This document shows positions 36,773 to 45,909 of a stretch of DNA of 58,891 nucleotides, piece after piece (within the stretch, counting starts at the first letter, position 1; each line of letters begins with the position of its first letter). The stretch comes from Caldilinea sp. CFX5 (GTDB lineage Bacteria; Chloroflexota; Anaerolineae; Caldilineales; Caldilineaceae): contig QWII01000102.1 of the NCBI GenBank assembly GCA_021405325.1, forward strand, positions 1 to 58,891. Direction: 5' to 3'. The translations under genes and the position numbers were made by a program. The notes below the pieces were generated by a model. It was not told the DNA's origin and ran no database searches. It saw nothing but the letters and a program-made list of their open reading frames with translations.

Positions 36773-37849
36773 ATGGGAAAGTTTAGGGTTGTTGGCATTA
36801 ATTTTGATCACATGCACATGGGGGATCTGTTGCGACAGGTGCATGAGCATCCTGAGGCCGAGATCGTCGGCATCTGTGATGAGCAGCCGGAACGGATGGC
36901 AACCACGGCGGCGCGTTTTGCGATTGGGGCGGAGCGTATCTTCACCGACTATCGCCAGTGTCTGGAGGTGACCAAGCCAGATATTGCCATCCTCTGTCCG
37001 GCGACGGCGACGCATGGGTTGTGGGTAGAGCGGGTGGCGCCCTATAACGTCCACATTTTGGTAGAAAAGCCCTTTGCCGCTTCGTTAGCCGAAGCGGACG
37101 CCATGATTGCGGCGGTGGCGGCGACGGGTAAACAGATGATCATCAACTGGCCGCTGGCCTGGTATCCACCCCATGTCACCAGCAAACGCTTGATCGACGA
37201 AGGCGTCATCGGTGATGTTATTGAGGTTCATTACTATGACGGCAACCGCGGACCGCTTCGCCACCTGGCCGACAAGGTGGAAGTGACGCCGGCGGAAGCG
37301 GCGCGACGCAAAAGCGAAAGCTGGTTCTATCAACGGGACAAGGGTGGCGGTTCGCTGCTCGACTATCTGGGCTACGGCGTGACGCTGGGGACATGGTTCC
37401 ACAGCGGCGACAAGCCGATCACTGTTGCCACCGTAGTCGATGAACCGCCGGGGCTGGAGGTGGACGAACACAGCATCACCATTGCCCGCTATGTCAAAGG
37501 CTTGTCCAAGTACGAGACCCGCTGGGGCGCTTTCACCGACCCGTGGAAATTGCAACCCCAGCCCAAATGTGGGTTTGTCATTGTCGGCACAGCGGGGACG
37601 ATCAGTTCCTATGATTATGAGTCCACTGTGCGAGTGCAGACCCATGATCACCCGGAAGGACAAGTGCTGCCGGTGGACGTGTTACAACCGCCTTACCAGA
37701 ACCCGATCCAGAATTTCATCCATAGTTTACAAACTGGAGCGCCGGTGCATGGGCCGCTGTCGCCCGCCATCTGCCGGATTGGTCAACAGATTGTCGATAC
37801 GGCGATCCTCAGTGCCCGCACAGGACGCACCCAGCCGCTAGTGGCGTAA
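36773..37849 (+). CDS. Gfo/Idh/MocA-family oxidoreductase
   Basis: A 358-residue NAD(P)-dependent sugar dehydrogenase. The Rossmann start is unusual (VVGINFDHMHMGD in place of a clean GxGxxG), the EKP motif is at 98-100 (ILVEKPFAAS), and the substrate domain contains GGGSLLDYLGYGVTLGTWF with a conserved Asp. Family members oxidise or isomerise sugars and inositols. It closes the sugar-acid island and probably handles the same or a related substrate. GCGGGAG lies upstream of the ATG. Confidence 0.88.
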   Translation: MGKFRVVGINFDHMHMGDLLRQVHEHPEAEIVGICDEQPERMATTAARFAIGAERIFTDYRQCLEVTKPDIAILCPATATHGLWVERVAPYNVHILVEKPFAASLAEADAMIAAVAATGKQMIINWPLAWYPPHVTSKRLIDEGVIGDVIEVHYYDGNRGPLRHLADKVEVTPAEAARRKSESWFYQRDKGGGSLLDYLGYGVTLGTWFHSGDKPITVATVVDEPPGLEVDEHSITIARYVKGLSKYETRWGAFTDPWKLQPQPKCGFVIVGTAGTISSYDYESTVRVQTHDHPEGQVLPVDVLQPPYQNPIQNFIHSLQTGAPVHGPLSPAICRIGQQIVDTAILSARTGRTQPLVA

Positions 37850-37851
37850 AA

Positions 37852-37912
37852 CCGCTCGTAGCCGGTCCGTGACCGGCGATTTGTTCACTGGTCACAGACC
37901 GGCTACGAGCGG
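37852..37912. repeat. 25-bp hairpin after the Gfo/Idh/MocA gene
   Basis: CCGCTCGTAGCCGGTCCGTG (from 37852) pairs with the arm ending at 37912 (ACGAGCGG) with two mismatches. It begins three bases after the stop codon. Confidence 0.88.
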
Positions 37913-37944
37913 ATGAAGCGTAGGAAAGTAAGGGAGGGTGAATC

Positions 37945-38790
37945 GTGATTACGCGACCACAACATTTTTCGCCTCACAACGCACTCTCCTTTCAAGATCA
38001 GAGCGTTGTCGCGGCCTACCGCTATCGCCCACCCTACCCAGATGAAATCTTCACGATTTTGCTGAACCTTATCACGGCTACACCGCGTCGTGTGTTGGAT
38101 GTCGGCTGCGGGACAGGTGATTTAGCGCGCCGCCTGGCCTCACTGGTTGATCAGGTGGATGCCGTGGATTTTTCGCACGCGATGATCGACGAGGGCAAGC
38201 TGTTACCCGGCGGCGGTCATCCCCATTTGCGCTGGTTGCATGGCCGCATTGAAGAGGTGGCGCTCGATCCGCCCTATAGCCTAGTGACAGCCGGCGCCAG
38301 TCTTCACTGGCTGGATTGGCCTGTCGTCCTGCCCCGTTTTCGGTCGGTGTTGTTGCCGGAAAGTTATTTGGCAATCGTGGTGCATGGCACAAAGCCTGAC
38401 CCCTGGTCGCTGCTCCAAGCGCTTGTCACCCGCTATCGCACTGACGGCGGTTATCAGCCCTTTAATCTGCTGGCTGAACTCACCAATCACGGGTTGTTTC
38501 GCCAGATCGGTGAACAGCAGACAAAACCGGTTCCCTTTGTGCAATCAATTGACGACTGTATTGAATCTTATCACTCGCGCAGCGGCTTTTCGCGCGATCG
38601 CATGGGGCTGGAACAGGCCAACGCCTTTGACCAGGAAGCACACGTTCTCCTACATGCCGCTTACCCTGAAGGCCAGATTCCTCTGGAGGTGGTAGGTAAC
38701 GTTGTCTGGGGGTTCCCCGGTGCCGGCCAATCTGTATCACGCGAAGACACTACAACGGATGATGGCGGGAACGGATGGACTGGCGGCTGA
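37945..38790 (+). CDS. class I SAM-dependent methyltransferase (1)
   Basis: A 281-residue class I methyltransferase. The SAM motif is VLDVGCGTGDLA (about 50-61), with the acidic DAVDFSHAMI strand and a YSLVTAGASLHWLDW motif IV region. The start AAYRYRPPYPDEIF resembles the small-molecule methyltransferases whose N-terminus reads YRxxRPxYP. The last 20 or so residues (REDTTTDDGGNGWTGG) are the translation of a hairpin arm and are probably not a functional part. AGGGAGGG is well placed before GTG/ATG 37945. Confidence 0.85.
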   Translation: MITRPQHFSPHNALSFQDQSVVAAYRYRPPYPDEIFTILLNLITATPRRVLDVGCGTGDLARRLASLVDQVDAVDFSHAMIDEGKLLPGGGHPHLRWLHGRIEEVALDPPYSLVTAGASLHWLDWPVVLPRFRSVLLPESYLAIVVHGTKPDPWSLLQALVTRYRTDGGYQPFNLLAELTNHGLFRQIGEQQTKPVPFVQSIDDCIESYHSRSGFSRDRMGLEQANAFDQEAHVLLHAAYPEGQIPLEVVGNVVWGFPGAGQSVSREDTTTDDGGNGWTGG

Positions 38791-38895
38791 ACAAAACCGA
38801 CGAAAACCAAGGGCATCATACAAGACGTTTGCTTAATCATTCGAAGGCGTCTACAAAAGCAGAAATATCCGTTCCCGCCTTCATCCGCTGTAGTG
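38747..38895. repeat. imperfect hairpin (family B) running from inside the methyltransferase gene
   Basis: ACACTACAACGGATG...GGCGGGAACGGAT (38747-38776) pairs with ATCCGTTCCCGCC...CATCCGCTGTAGTGT (about 38868-38895). The left arm encodes the C-terminus of the methyltransferase. Confidence 0.8.
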
Positions 38896-38996
38896 TTGTA
38901 CGCCCCTGCTCCCTTACCTTGATATACATGGGTTTCCCCGGCACCGGCCTGATCACCTAGCTTATCCAGGAAATCGCACAAATGTTCTGCCCGGAT

Positions 38997-39025
38997 TTGA
39001 CTTTTACCCGCTTGCTCATTACAAT
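38997..39025 (+). promoter_or_regulatory. promoter of the SRPBCC-PDZ-DinB gene
   Basis: TTGACT (38997-39002), a 17-bp spacer, and TACAAT (39020-39025). Transcription would begin about 55 bases before the ATG at 39086, in the gap 38791-39085. Confidence 0.8.
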
Positions 39026-39085
39026 CCTCTTGGCTTTAGCGCACCAGGACCTTGTCACCCTGTCATCTCTTAGGGAGGAGGAACC

Positions 39086-40252
39086 ATGAGTCAAGCAACC
39101 ATCACCCTGACCCGCACGATCAACGCGCCAGTGGAACAACTTTACCGGGCCTTTACCAATGCCCAGGCGTTGCGCGAGTGGTTTTGCGACATCGCCACGG
39201 CCCAGCCACGTGTGGGCGGGGCGTTCTATGTCGCCTGGAATAACGGGGATGCACTACTGGGGAAGTACACGGCTGTCGAACCCAACAAAAAGGTGGGGCT
39301 GTACCTGCGCGCCATGGACGACACAGATCGCTCGACCTTGACCATTACCTTCGACGTACAAGGGGATGCGACCACCCTTACCCTGGTTGATACCAGCGAC
39401 GGCGCTCAATGGTTGCAAATTAAAGATGAGGTCGAACAAGGGTGGCGTGATGCGCTGGAAGTGTTGCAAACCGGGCTGGAAACCGGCGTTGATCTGCGTG
39501 AAGCCCGCCGCCCTATGTTGGGGATTGCCCTAACCGGCGCGCAACCAGGCGACATCGGCGTGCGCCTCGGCGGCGTCATTGCAGGGATGGATGCGCAGAG
39601 AGCCGGCTTGCAAAAGGATGATCAAGTGTTGAGCATCGGCGGGAAAGCCACCCCGGATTGGTCGGCGTTGACCGCCGCGCTCGGCGCTCACCGGGCCGGC
39701 GATGTCGTGGCTGTCACCTATGAGCGCGCCGGCCAGCAGCAGCAATCACAAATCACACTCTCGCCGCGACCCATGCCCCCCACGCCGACCACCGCCGCTG
39801 AAATGGCCGATCAACTCCGCCAAAGCTATGCCGCTATCCGGGATGAAATGACTGCTCTCTTACAGGATGTGACAGAGCAGCAAGCGACACAACCACCGGC
39901 AGCCGGCGAATGGAGCGTCAAAGCGGCCCTGGCCCATCTGCTCCTCAGCGAACGGACCATCCAATGCCGGGTTGGCTGGTTGCTTGGCGATCTGGAAAGC
40001 GGACCGGATAACTGGGACGGCAGCCTTCCCGCCCAGATCACAGCAGTCTTGACGGCCTATCCGACCCTAGCCGCGCTGACCCAAGCCTTCCAGGCCAGCC
40101 TGACCGAGACCACCGCCCTCCTAGCCGCCCTCCCCCCGACCTTTGTGGCGCAGAAGCGTAGCTTCAATCGCATCGCCCATGAGATGACGACCTGGAGCGA
40201 TCATATCCACGATCATCTAGCGCAGATCAAGGGGGCGTTACAAACGTCGTAA
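39086..40252 (+). CDS. SRPBCC-PDZ-DinB three-domain protein
   Basis: A 388-residue cytoplasmic fusion. Residues 1-133 are an AHSA1/SRPBCC domain (ITLTRTINAPVEQLYRAFTN, then GGAFYVAWNNGD). Residues about 140-228 are a PDZ-like domain (MLGIALTG, GGVIAGMDAQRAGLQKDDQV, LSIGGKATPDWSALTAAL). Residues about 235-388 are a DinB four-helix bundle (EWSVKAALAHLLLSER, then HEMTTWSDHIHDHLAQI with metal-ligand His). The order is unusual: PDZ is normally in proteases. It may couple binding of a hydrophobic ligand to a DinB-type transferase activity; this is inferred. TAGGGAGGAGG supports the ATG at 39086. Confidence 0.82.
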   Translation: MSQATITLTRTINAPVEQLYRAFTNAQALREWFCDIATAQPRVGGAFYVAWNNGDALLGKYTAVEPNKKVGLYLRAMDDTDRSTLTITFDVQGDATTLTLVDTSDGAQWLQIKDEVEQGWRDALEVLQTGLETGVDLREARRPMLGIALTGAQPGDIGVRLGGVIAGMDAQRAGLQKDDQVLSIGGKATPDWSALTAALGAHRAGDVVAVTYERAGQQQQSQITLSPRPMPPTPTTAAEMADQLRQSYAAIRDEMTALLQDVTEQQATQPPAAGEWSVKAALAHLLLSERTIQCRVGWLLGDLESGPDNWDGSLPAQITAVLTAYPTLAALTQAFQASLTETTALLAALPPTFVAQKRSFNRIAHEMTTWSDHIHDHLAQIKGALQTS

Positions 40253-40274
40253 CGGTTCAAGCATCAAGGTTGGC

Positions 40275-40341
40275 CCCCTTCCTGGAAGAGGCGACAGATG
40301 TTTTGTATAACCAGACGTCCGTTGCCTCTTCCAGGAAGGGG
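40275..40341. repeat. 18-bp hairpin between convergent genes
   Basis: CCCCTTCCTGGAAGAGGC (40275-40292) pairs exactly with 40324-40341. It lies between the SRPBCC-PDZ-DinB gene (+) and the SDR gene (-), as a possible shared terminator. Confidence 0.9.
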
Positions 40342-40351
40342 AGCCACGGCC

Positions 40352-41152
40352 TCACCACGCCGTCCACCCGCCATCGACCAGGATGTTCTGTCCGGTGATG
40401 TAACTGCCCGCCTCACTCGCCAGCAGCACCACCAACCCTTTCAACTCTTCCGGTTTGCCCATGCGTCCCATTGGCACTTTTTGATCAAGCCGTCCAATAA
40501 ATTCCGGTAGCCGCGCCTGGGTTTTGTCCGTGGGGAAAGGGCCGGGTGCGATACAGTTGACCCGAATGTTGTCCTTGGCCCAGTAGACCGCCAGGTGACG
40601 CGTGAGATGAACCAACCCACCCTTGAGGCCATGATAGTTGGGCGGACTGTTGACCGGCAACCCGATATACGCATCAGGATAGCTGGCGACCACGCCATAC
40701 ATGCTGGAAATGTTGATGATCGACCCCGGCGCACCCCGGCTGCGTAGATGGTTGGCAACTTCACGCGCCAGCAGGAAATAGGCTGTGACGCCGGTGTGAT
40801 AGGCGCGATCAAAGTCGGCCGCGGTGGCGTTGTCGATGCTGGGCGCTGTCCCGCCATAAGCATTGTTGACCAGAATATCGATCTTCCCCATCTTTGCCAA
40901 CACGTCAGCGACAAAACTGGGAATCGTGTCGGTGTCGCCCTGGTCAAAGCCCAGGCCAATGTGACCGCTGCCGGGGAGCGTGGCGGCAAACTCGGCGGCT
41001 TTTTCCCCTTCGCGACTGGTCACCACCAGCGTGGCCCCCGCTTCGGCCAGCGCGCGACTCATGGCCGACCCTAGCCAGCCGGCGGCGCCGGTCAAGATGG
41101 CGACTTTGCCTTGCAAATTGAAGAGATCATGAATGGTGTGTTCCTGGCTCAT
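40352..41152 (-). CDS. short-chain dehydrogenase/reductase
   Basis: A 266-residue classical SDR. The cofactor motif is TGAAGWLG (21-28), NNAYGG follows at 96-101, and the catalytic residues are Ser150, Tyr173 and Lys177 (NYHGLKGG). The C-terminal segment shows GPFPTDKTQARLPEF and GQNILVDGGWTAW. It oxidises or reduces a carbonyl group on an unknown substrate, probably with NAD(H). It is transcribed divergently from the SRPBCC gene at 41472. Confidence 0.93.
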   Translation of the reverse strand: MSQEHTIHDLFNLQGKVAILTGAAGWLGSAMSRALAEAGATLVVTSREGEKAAEFAATLPGSGHIGLGFDQGDTDTIPSFVADVLAKMGKIDILVNNAYGGTAPSIDNATAADFDRAYHTGVTAYFLLAREVANHLRSRGAPGSIINISSMYGVVASYPDAYIGLPVNSPPNYHGLKGGLVHLTRHLAVYWAKDNIRVNCIAPGPFPTDKTQARLPEFIGRLDQKVPMGRMGKPEELKGLVVLLASEAGSYITGQNILVDGGWTAW

Positions 41153-41471
41153 GCAATTGATTGTCCTTTGGTTGTGTGCTTGGAAATAGGCGTCTGCTTG
41201 CTGCCATTGATTGTACTATGGGTCACGGCGCTTGGCAATGCTTGCTCAATCGGTGAGCCGGTCGGCGTTTTCTCGTTCGTTGCACGTTTGGGTTACGGTT
41301 GTCACGCGGATTGTCCCGTTTCGCGTAACTAACAATTTCGCGTATGATAGTTTATGATGAAAAGTTATGCACTTGCGCAGCGCTTGCCGGTTTTCGAACC
41401 CTAAAGCGCTGGGTAGGACGTCAATGACACAAGAGCGCAGGTTTATGACAGATGAAAAAGGAGGATTCACC
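41153..41471. other. divergent control region between SDR and SRPBCC genes
   Basis: About 319 bases. It contains a direct repeat TTTCGCGTA at 41319-41327 and 41336-41344 (17-base step), with TATGAT at 41343-41348 overlapping the second copy as a possible -10. I see no hairpin here, unlike most gaps in this window. Confidence 0.45.
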
Positions 41472-41948
41472 ATGCAATCATACGTAGCCGCCATGAGCGC
41501 GACCATCAAAGCGCCGGCCAAGCAAATCTACGCCATTCTTGCTGATTACCACCAGGGCCATCCGCAGATCCTGCCCAAGCAATTCACCGGGTTGACCGTC
41601 GAACAAGGAGGGAGCGGCGCCGGCACCCAGCTCCGCTTTGCCATGAATGTCATGGGGCAAACCCATCACTTTCACTCTGTCGTCAGCGAGCCGGAGCCAG
41701 GGCGGGTATTGGTCGAGAGCAACAGTTCCGCCACCATGCCCCCGTCGGTCACCACCTTCACCGTGGAACCGCTGGCCGGCGGCGCCCACTGCCAGGTGAC
41801 GATCCAGACCCAAAGCCAAAGCCGCGACGGCCTCGCCGGCGTCATCGAACGCTTTGTAAGCAAGCGCTTCCTCCAGCGCGTCTATGCCCAGGAACTGGCG
41901 CTGCTAACCGCCTATGCCGAAGGACAAGTGCACAAGCGGCTCGTCTGA
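41472..41948 (+). CDS. SRPBCC-family ligand-binding protein
   Basis: About 158 residues of the START/Bet v1-like fold: SATIKAPAKQIYAILADYHQG at the start, ILPKQFTGLTVEQGGSGAGT, then TFTVEPLAGGAHCQVTIQTQ and a long C-terminal helix VIERFVSKRFLQRVYAQELALL. It probably binds a hydrophobic molecule; polyketide-cyclase-like activity cannot be shown. AAAGGAGG lies seven bases before ATG 41472; an upstream in-frame ATG would add residues without homology. Confidence 0.8.
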   Translation: MQSYVAAMSATIKAPAKQIYAILADYHQGHPQILPKQFTGLTVEQGGSGAGTQLRFAMNVMGQTHHFHSVVSEPEPGRVLVESNSSATMPPSVTTFTVEPLAGGAHCQVTIQTQSQSRDGLAGVIERFVSKRFLQRVYAQELALLTAYAEGQVHKRLV

Positions 41949-42042
41949 AAACGACCCCACCCCCGCTCGCCCTGCTATTATACCGCACCTACGATTGTAC
42001 CCGGCCTCATCTTAACTTTGCCCTGAGCGTCGGCCGTGACGT

Positions 42043-42110
42043 CGTGTTTCTTCGATCCGTGTTTAGTCTTAGGCAACCATAGAAGACTAAACACGGATCG
42101 AAGAAACACG
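42043..42110. repeat. 28-bp perfect hairpin between convergent genes
   Basis: The arms 42043-42070 and 42083-42110 are exact reverse complements around a 12-base loop. It lies between the SRPBCC gene (+) and the large regulator (-). Confidence 0.95.
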
Positions 42111-42140
42111 GAATAAAGTTTTTCGCTGATTCGCCGATGA

Positions 42141-45100
42141 TTACCAATTTTGACCATGTTGCAGCCAGCGCACTACGCCATCGAGCGCTTGTTCAGCGAC
42201 CCAGGTGGCGGCTTCTTCAAACAGGGCCGGCGGCAACTCGCTGCGCAATTCAGCGAGGAGGGGTTCATTATAGAGGTGGTCACGCGCCATCGTCACCGGG
42301 TGCTGCTCGACAAAGGTCAGCGCTTTGAGGGCCGGTTCCAATTGACCGCGCCGGGCAAACACATGACCCAGCCGGGCAATGCTGCCCAGTGTGTCCGGCG
42401 TGCTGTCGCTCTGCTGGCCGACGACCAGCGCCTCGCGCAGAACACGCTCGGCGGCGGTCAGGTCGTTCATCGCCAGGTAGGTATTGGCGAGGCCATTGAG
42501 GTTGGCGGCAACCCACCGTTCATCCCCAAAGTCGCGCGCCATGCTTAGGCTGCGTTGATAGTGATCGAGCGCCAGGCCATACTGCCCGAAGCCGGTGTAG
42601 ACCCCGCCCAAATTACTGATCATGATCATGACCAGACTTGGATCGCCCGCTTCCTGCGCCATGGCCAACGCTTGTTCATAGTAGGGCTTGGCCTGTCGAT
42701 AGTCGTGCTGGCGCGAATAGGAGGTTCCCAGGTTGTTCAAGGCCCGCGCGATCCAGGGGCGATAGCCCACGTCTTGGGCGATGGCCAATGCTTGCTGTAA
42801 GTACCGTTGAGCATCGCCATAGCGGCCCTGACCACTGGCAACCATGCCTAAATTGATCAAGGCTTCTACACAGCTAGGTGTGGAGCCAAGACGTTGACCG
42901 AGCGCCAATACCTCTTGCAAGGCCGCTGTGGCGGCGTCACGGTCGCCGCGTCGCACCTGTGTCCGTCCATAGAGTAGTAAGGCCCGGAGCAGATCATCGA
43001 CCAGCCCTAAGGTGCGACAGGCGTCGATTGCCGCTTCCGCCACGGCCAGACTGGTGCGGAAGTGACCGCGCTCATAGTGAAACTGACCCGTGATAAGCCG
43101 TAGATGCACCAGGGTGGCTTGCGGACTATGTGGTCCGGCGTGTGTATCGTCGTTGGTAGCCCAGCCGGCCCCCTCGGCGACCTGGCGGGCGTTGTCAAAG
43201 AGCGCCTCGCCAGAGAGCGTAAGTGATTGAAAAATATAGTAATTGGCGAAAACTTCCGCCATTTGACGCAGCAAGCTTGTGATTGCTAAGGTTTGCCGCC
43301 CGGTAGCGATAGCCTCGACCAGCCATTCCCAGGCATGGCGAAGGTTGTCCAGTTCGCCGCCGACCAATGCCCAAACTTGCTGATAGCTTTCTGTGAAGAT
43401 GTGTGGGCGCTGCCGCTCAAGGAGGCTAGCATAGTAGCGAGCATGGTCGTCATGCAAGGCCGCCTTGTCGGTGGCGGTCAGCTTCTCTTCCGCGTACTGG
43501 CGGGTCAGCTCATGGATCTGGTAATAACCATCCGGCGTCACCCGCACCAGCGCTTTTTCCACCAGCGTTGCCAACGTGAAGAGCGAGGCGCCGGTGATCG
43601 CATTCGCGGACTCCTGGCGGAAGCGGCCCCGAAAGATCGCCAGCCGCTGAATGGCGTCGGCCTCATCGACGGCGAGCAGCGCCCAGGTGTGATCCAGGAC
43701 AACACGCATACTGCGGTGGCGGGCCGGGATGTTTTGGTAACGGGCGGTCAAAATGTCCAGCCCGCGTGCCACTTCCTCGGCGATCTGGGTGCAGGTCATC
43801 CCTTTGAGCCAGGCCGCCGCCAGTTCAAGCGCCAGCGGCATCCCTTCCACCAATGTGCAGATGCGCACCACGGCGGCGCGCTCGGTCTCCAGCGCAAAGT
43901 CGGGGCGTGTCCGCCGGGCGCACTGGACAAAGAGTCGCACGGCGTCATACTCCTCCTGCCGCGGCCGCGGCTCCGCCAGCCCGGCGGGAATGCTCAACCC
44001 CAACAGCGGGTAAAACCAGGCTTCCTGCAAACCCAGTGTCTCGCGTGAGGTGACCAATAGTTTGAGGCGGGGGGCAGCCAGCAGCAACGTCGAGCAGAAT
44101 TCCGCTTCTTTGACCAAATGTTCAAAATTATCCAAGATTACGAGCAGGGCCTTGTCGCTGAGGAAATGGTAGATCTGCTCGGTTAGCGGCGCATCCATCC
44201 GGCGGGGAAAAGCGCCCGCGGCAGAAAGCGCCGAAACCAAAGCCGAAAGCAGACCATCGGCATCGCCGACATTTTCTAATGGCACAAAGAAGACACCATC
44301 CCCAAAGCACTGTTCGTCCGCCGGCAGGGCGACAAGCTGCTCCGCCGCCTTGAGCGCCAGCCGCGTCTTCCCCATCCCCCCCGGCCCCACGAGCGTCAAC
44401 AACCGACAATCCTCCTCCTCCACTAATAGCCGCACAATATCCCCCAACTCGGCCGCCCGCCCGACAAAGGGGGTGCGTTGAGCGGGGAGGTTGTGAAGGG
44501 GTGACAGGGTGACAGGGTGAGGGGGTGACAGGGCTTGTTCTGGCAGGATGACAGGGTGACTCGTTGCTTTGGTGATTGGGTGATTCATTGTCACCTTGTC
44601 ACCTTGCCAACTGGTCACCTTGTCAATGCTGCCGGCGCGAATCCGCTCAATCAGGTCCACCGTGGCGGCGTCCGGTTCGACCGCCAGTTCGTTCTGGAGC
44701 GCCTGGCGACAGAGTTCATATTGGGCCAGAGCGGCGCTGCGTTGACCGCTCTGCGCCAGGAGGAGCATCAACTGACGGTGCGCTTCCTCGCGCCAGGGTT
44801 CGAGTTGGAGCGTGCGCCGCACGTATTCCATTGCTTGGGCAAGAGCGCCCTGTTCCGCATGGTAGTGGGCGAGGATATCAAGCAGGTGGAGGACGCCATT
44901 GCGTAATCGCGTGCGCTCGGTCAGGACCCACTGTTCAAACTCCGGGGCATCCTGGACATAAAAGCCATCGAGAAAATCGCCGCGATAGAGATCGGCGGCG
45001 GCGGCCAGCGTTGTTATCGTTTGCGCCGTCGGTGGGGTTGTCATCGCCGCTTCCAGCACCTCGACATCCAGCCAGTAGGGTTGGTGGCGGGCAAAGGCCA

Positions 45101-45362
45101 GGCTCTGGCGCTCCACCACCAGATGATCGCCGACAAATTGGCTCAAATCGGAGAGGGTGCGGTTCAGGTTGCGGCGCGCATAATATTCGTCCACGTCACC
45201 CCAAAAGAGACCGGCCAACACCGTGCGCGGTTGGGTGCGCCGGGTGACAGCCAAATAGTACAAGAGGGCATAGACCTTTGCCGAGCGAAAGCGGGCCAGC
45301 GGTTGCCCGGCCAGGCGTAGTTCAGGATTGCCAAGGAGCGCTAATTCTAACGTTTCAGCCAT
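42141..45362 (-). CDS. AfsR/SARP-type regulator with BTAD, NB-ARC and TPR domains
   Basis: About 1073 residues. An N-terminal winged-helix/BTAD module (1-242) contains FRSAKVYALLYYLAVT and the VEPDAATVDLIERIRAG end of the BTAD. An NB-ARC ATPase starts at the P-loop VGPGGMGKTR (325-334), with ALLVILDNFEHL (Walker B) and EGMPLALELAAAW. The last 350 residues are TPR repeats (AEAAIDACRTLGLVDDLLRALL, LNNLGTSYSRQHDYRQAKPYYEQAL). It is a signal-gated transcription activator. The linker at 243-298 is encoded by hairpin-type DNA. ATG 45362 is chosen because the upstream 31 residues lack homology and MAETLELALLGNPELRLAG is a normal start. Confidence 0.92.
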   Translation of the reverse strand: MAETLELALLGNPELRLAGQPLARFRSAKVYALLYYLAVTRRTQPRTVLAGLFWGDVDEYYARRNLNRTLSDLSQFVGDHLVVERQSLAFARHQPYWLDVEVLEAAMTTPPTAQTITTLAAAADLYRGDFLDGFYVQDAPEFEQWVLTERTRLRNGVLHLLDILAHYHAEQGALAQAMEYVRRTLQLEPWREEAHRQLMLLLAQSGQRSAALAQYELCRQALQNELAVEPDAATVDLIERIRAGSIDKVTSWQGDKVTMNHPITKATSHPVILPEQALSPPHPVTLSPLHNLPAQRTPFVGRAAELGDIVRLLVEEEDCRLLTLVGPGGMGKTRLALKAAEQLVALPADEQCFGDGVFFVPLENVGDADGLLSALVSALSAAGAFPRRMDAPLTEQIYHFLSDKALLVILDNFEHLVKEAEFCSTLLLAAPRLKLLVTSRETLGLQEAWFYPLLGLSIPAGLAEPRPRQEEYDAVRLFVQCARRTRPDFALETERAAVVRICTLVEGMPLALELAAAWLKGMTCTQIAEEVARGLDILTARYQNIPARHRSMRVVLDHTWALLAVDEADAIQRLAIFRGRFRQESANAITGASLFTLATLVEKALVRVTPDGYYQIHELTRQYAEEKLTATDKAALHDDHARYYASLLERQRPHIFTESYQQVWALVGGELDNLRHAWEWLVEAIATGRQTLAITSLLRQMAEVFANYYIFQSLTLSGEALFDNARQVAEGAGWATNDDTHAGPHSPQATLVHLRLITGQFHYERGHFRTSLAVAEAAIDACRTLGLVDDLLRALLLYGRTQVRRGDRDAATAALQEVLALGQRLGSTPSCVEALINLGMVASGQGRYGDAQRYLQQALAIAQDVGYRPWIARALNNLGTSYSRQHDYRQAKPYYEQALAMAQEAGDPSLVMIMISNLGGVYTGFGQYGLALDHYQRSLSMARDFGDERWVAANLNGLANTYLAMNDLTAAERVLREALVVGQQSDSTPDTLGSIARLGHVFARRGQLEPALKALTFVEQHPVTMARDHLYNEPLLAELRSELPPALFEEAATWVAEQALDGVVRWLQHGQNW
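44488..44627. repeat. intergenic-type low-complexity element inside the regulator coding sequence
   Basis: The left part has GGGTGACA words (8-base step) and the right part the complement (TCACCTTG, TCACCTTG, TCACCTTG). The wording equals that of the gap-pgk hairpin at 23356-23438. It stays in frame and makes the Pro/His/Thr-rich linker between BTAD and NB-ARC domains (HPVTLSPLHN and similar). Confidence 0.85.
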
Positions 45363-45909
45363 AGTGTTTAGCCAGCTACCGGTTGTGGCGAAGAGTGGTC
45401 GCGGAGCAACACCGCAGCCGTGGGCGCGGTTCGCGTGCGCCCTGCCGCCAGCCACAGGATTTCAATATCAGGGTCGGATAATGGTTCGTACATCAGATCT
45501 TCACCCTCCATCGCTGTTTCTTGGTCAGTGCGCTTTCCTGGTGATTCTGTACAGCATGGTGAACACTATTCTACTTGATTTCCAACAAATTTCGCAATCT
45601 TCATTGCCGCAAAATCCTACCCCACCCCGCCGCCACTCCACCTTTACCCCCGCACCACCTCATTATGTGATGACAACCCGCCTTCGCACCTGCAATGCTA
45701 GGCCATGTAGACAGACCGCGGCTATCGAAGCCAATCGACAAAACGTTTGTTTCGACACACTTCCGACGCGTAGTCGAAGCTATTTCGTCACCGTCGCCTG
45801 TTACGATACCGATGGCTTACAGCGATGTACCGTTATTTTGTTGGTGATTTGATTGGTGCTGATCTTTCAGCATCAGCCAATCACACACGCACAAACAAGG
45901 AGAGCAACC
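45363..45909. other. 547-base divergent region upstream of regulator and DinB genes
   Basis: On the minus strand ATTCTA (45568-45573) and TCGCAA (45592-45597) form a possible weak promoter TTGCGA-18-TAGAAT for the regulator. On the plus strand a box around 45742-45812 (CGACACAC, CCGACGCG, TTCGTCACC, TTACGAT) is shared with upstream regions of the genes at 46721 and 47969. The remainder is pyrimidine-rich without a recognisable gene. Confidence 0.5.

Noticed and set aside
45328..45852. Plus-strand frame over the divergent region before the DinB gene
   Set aside because: Starts inside the regulator gene, has no ribosome site and a composition unlike protein; the region is better explained as control DNA.
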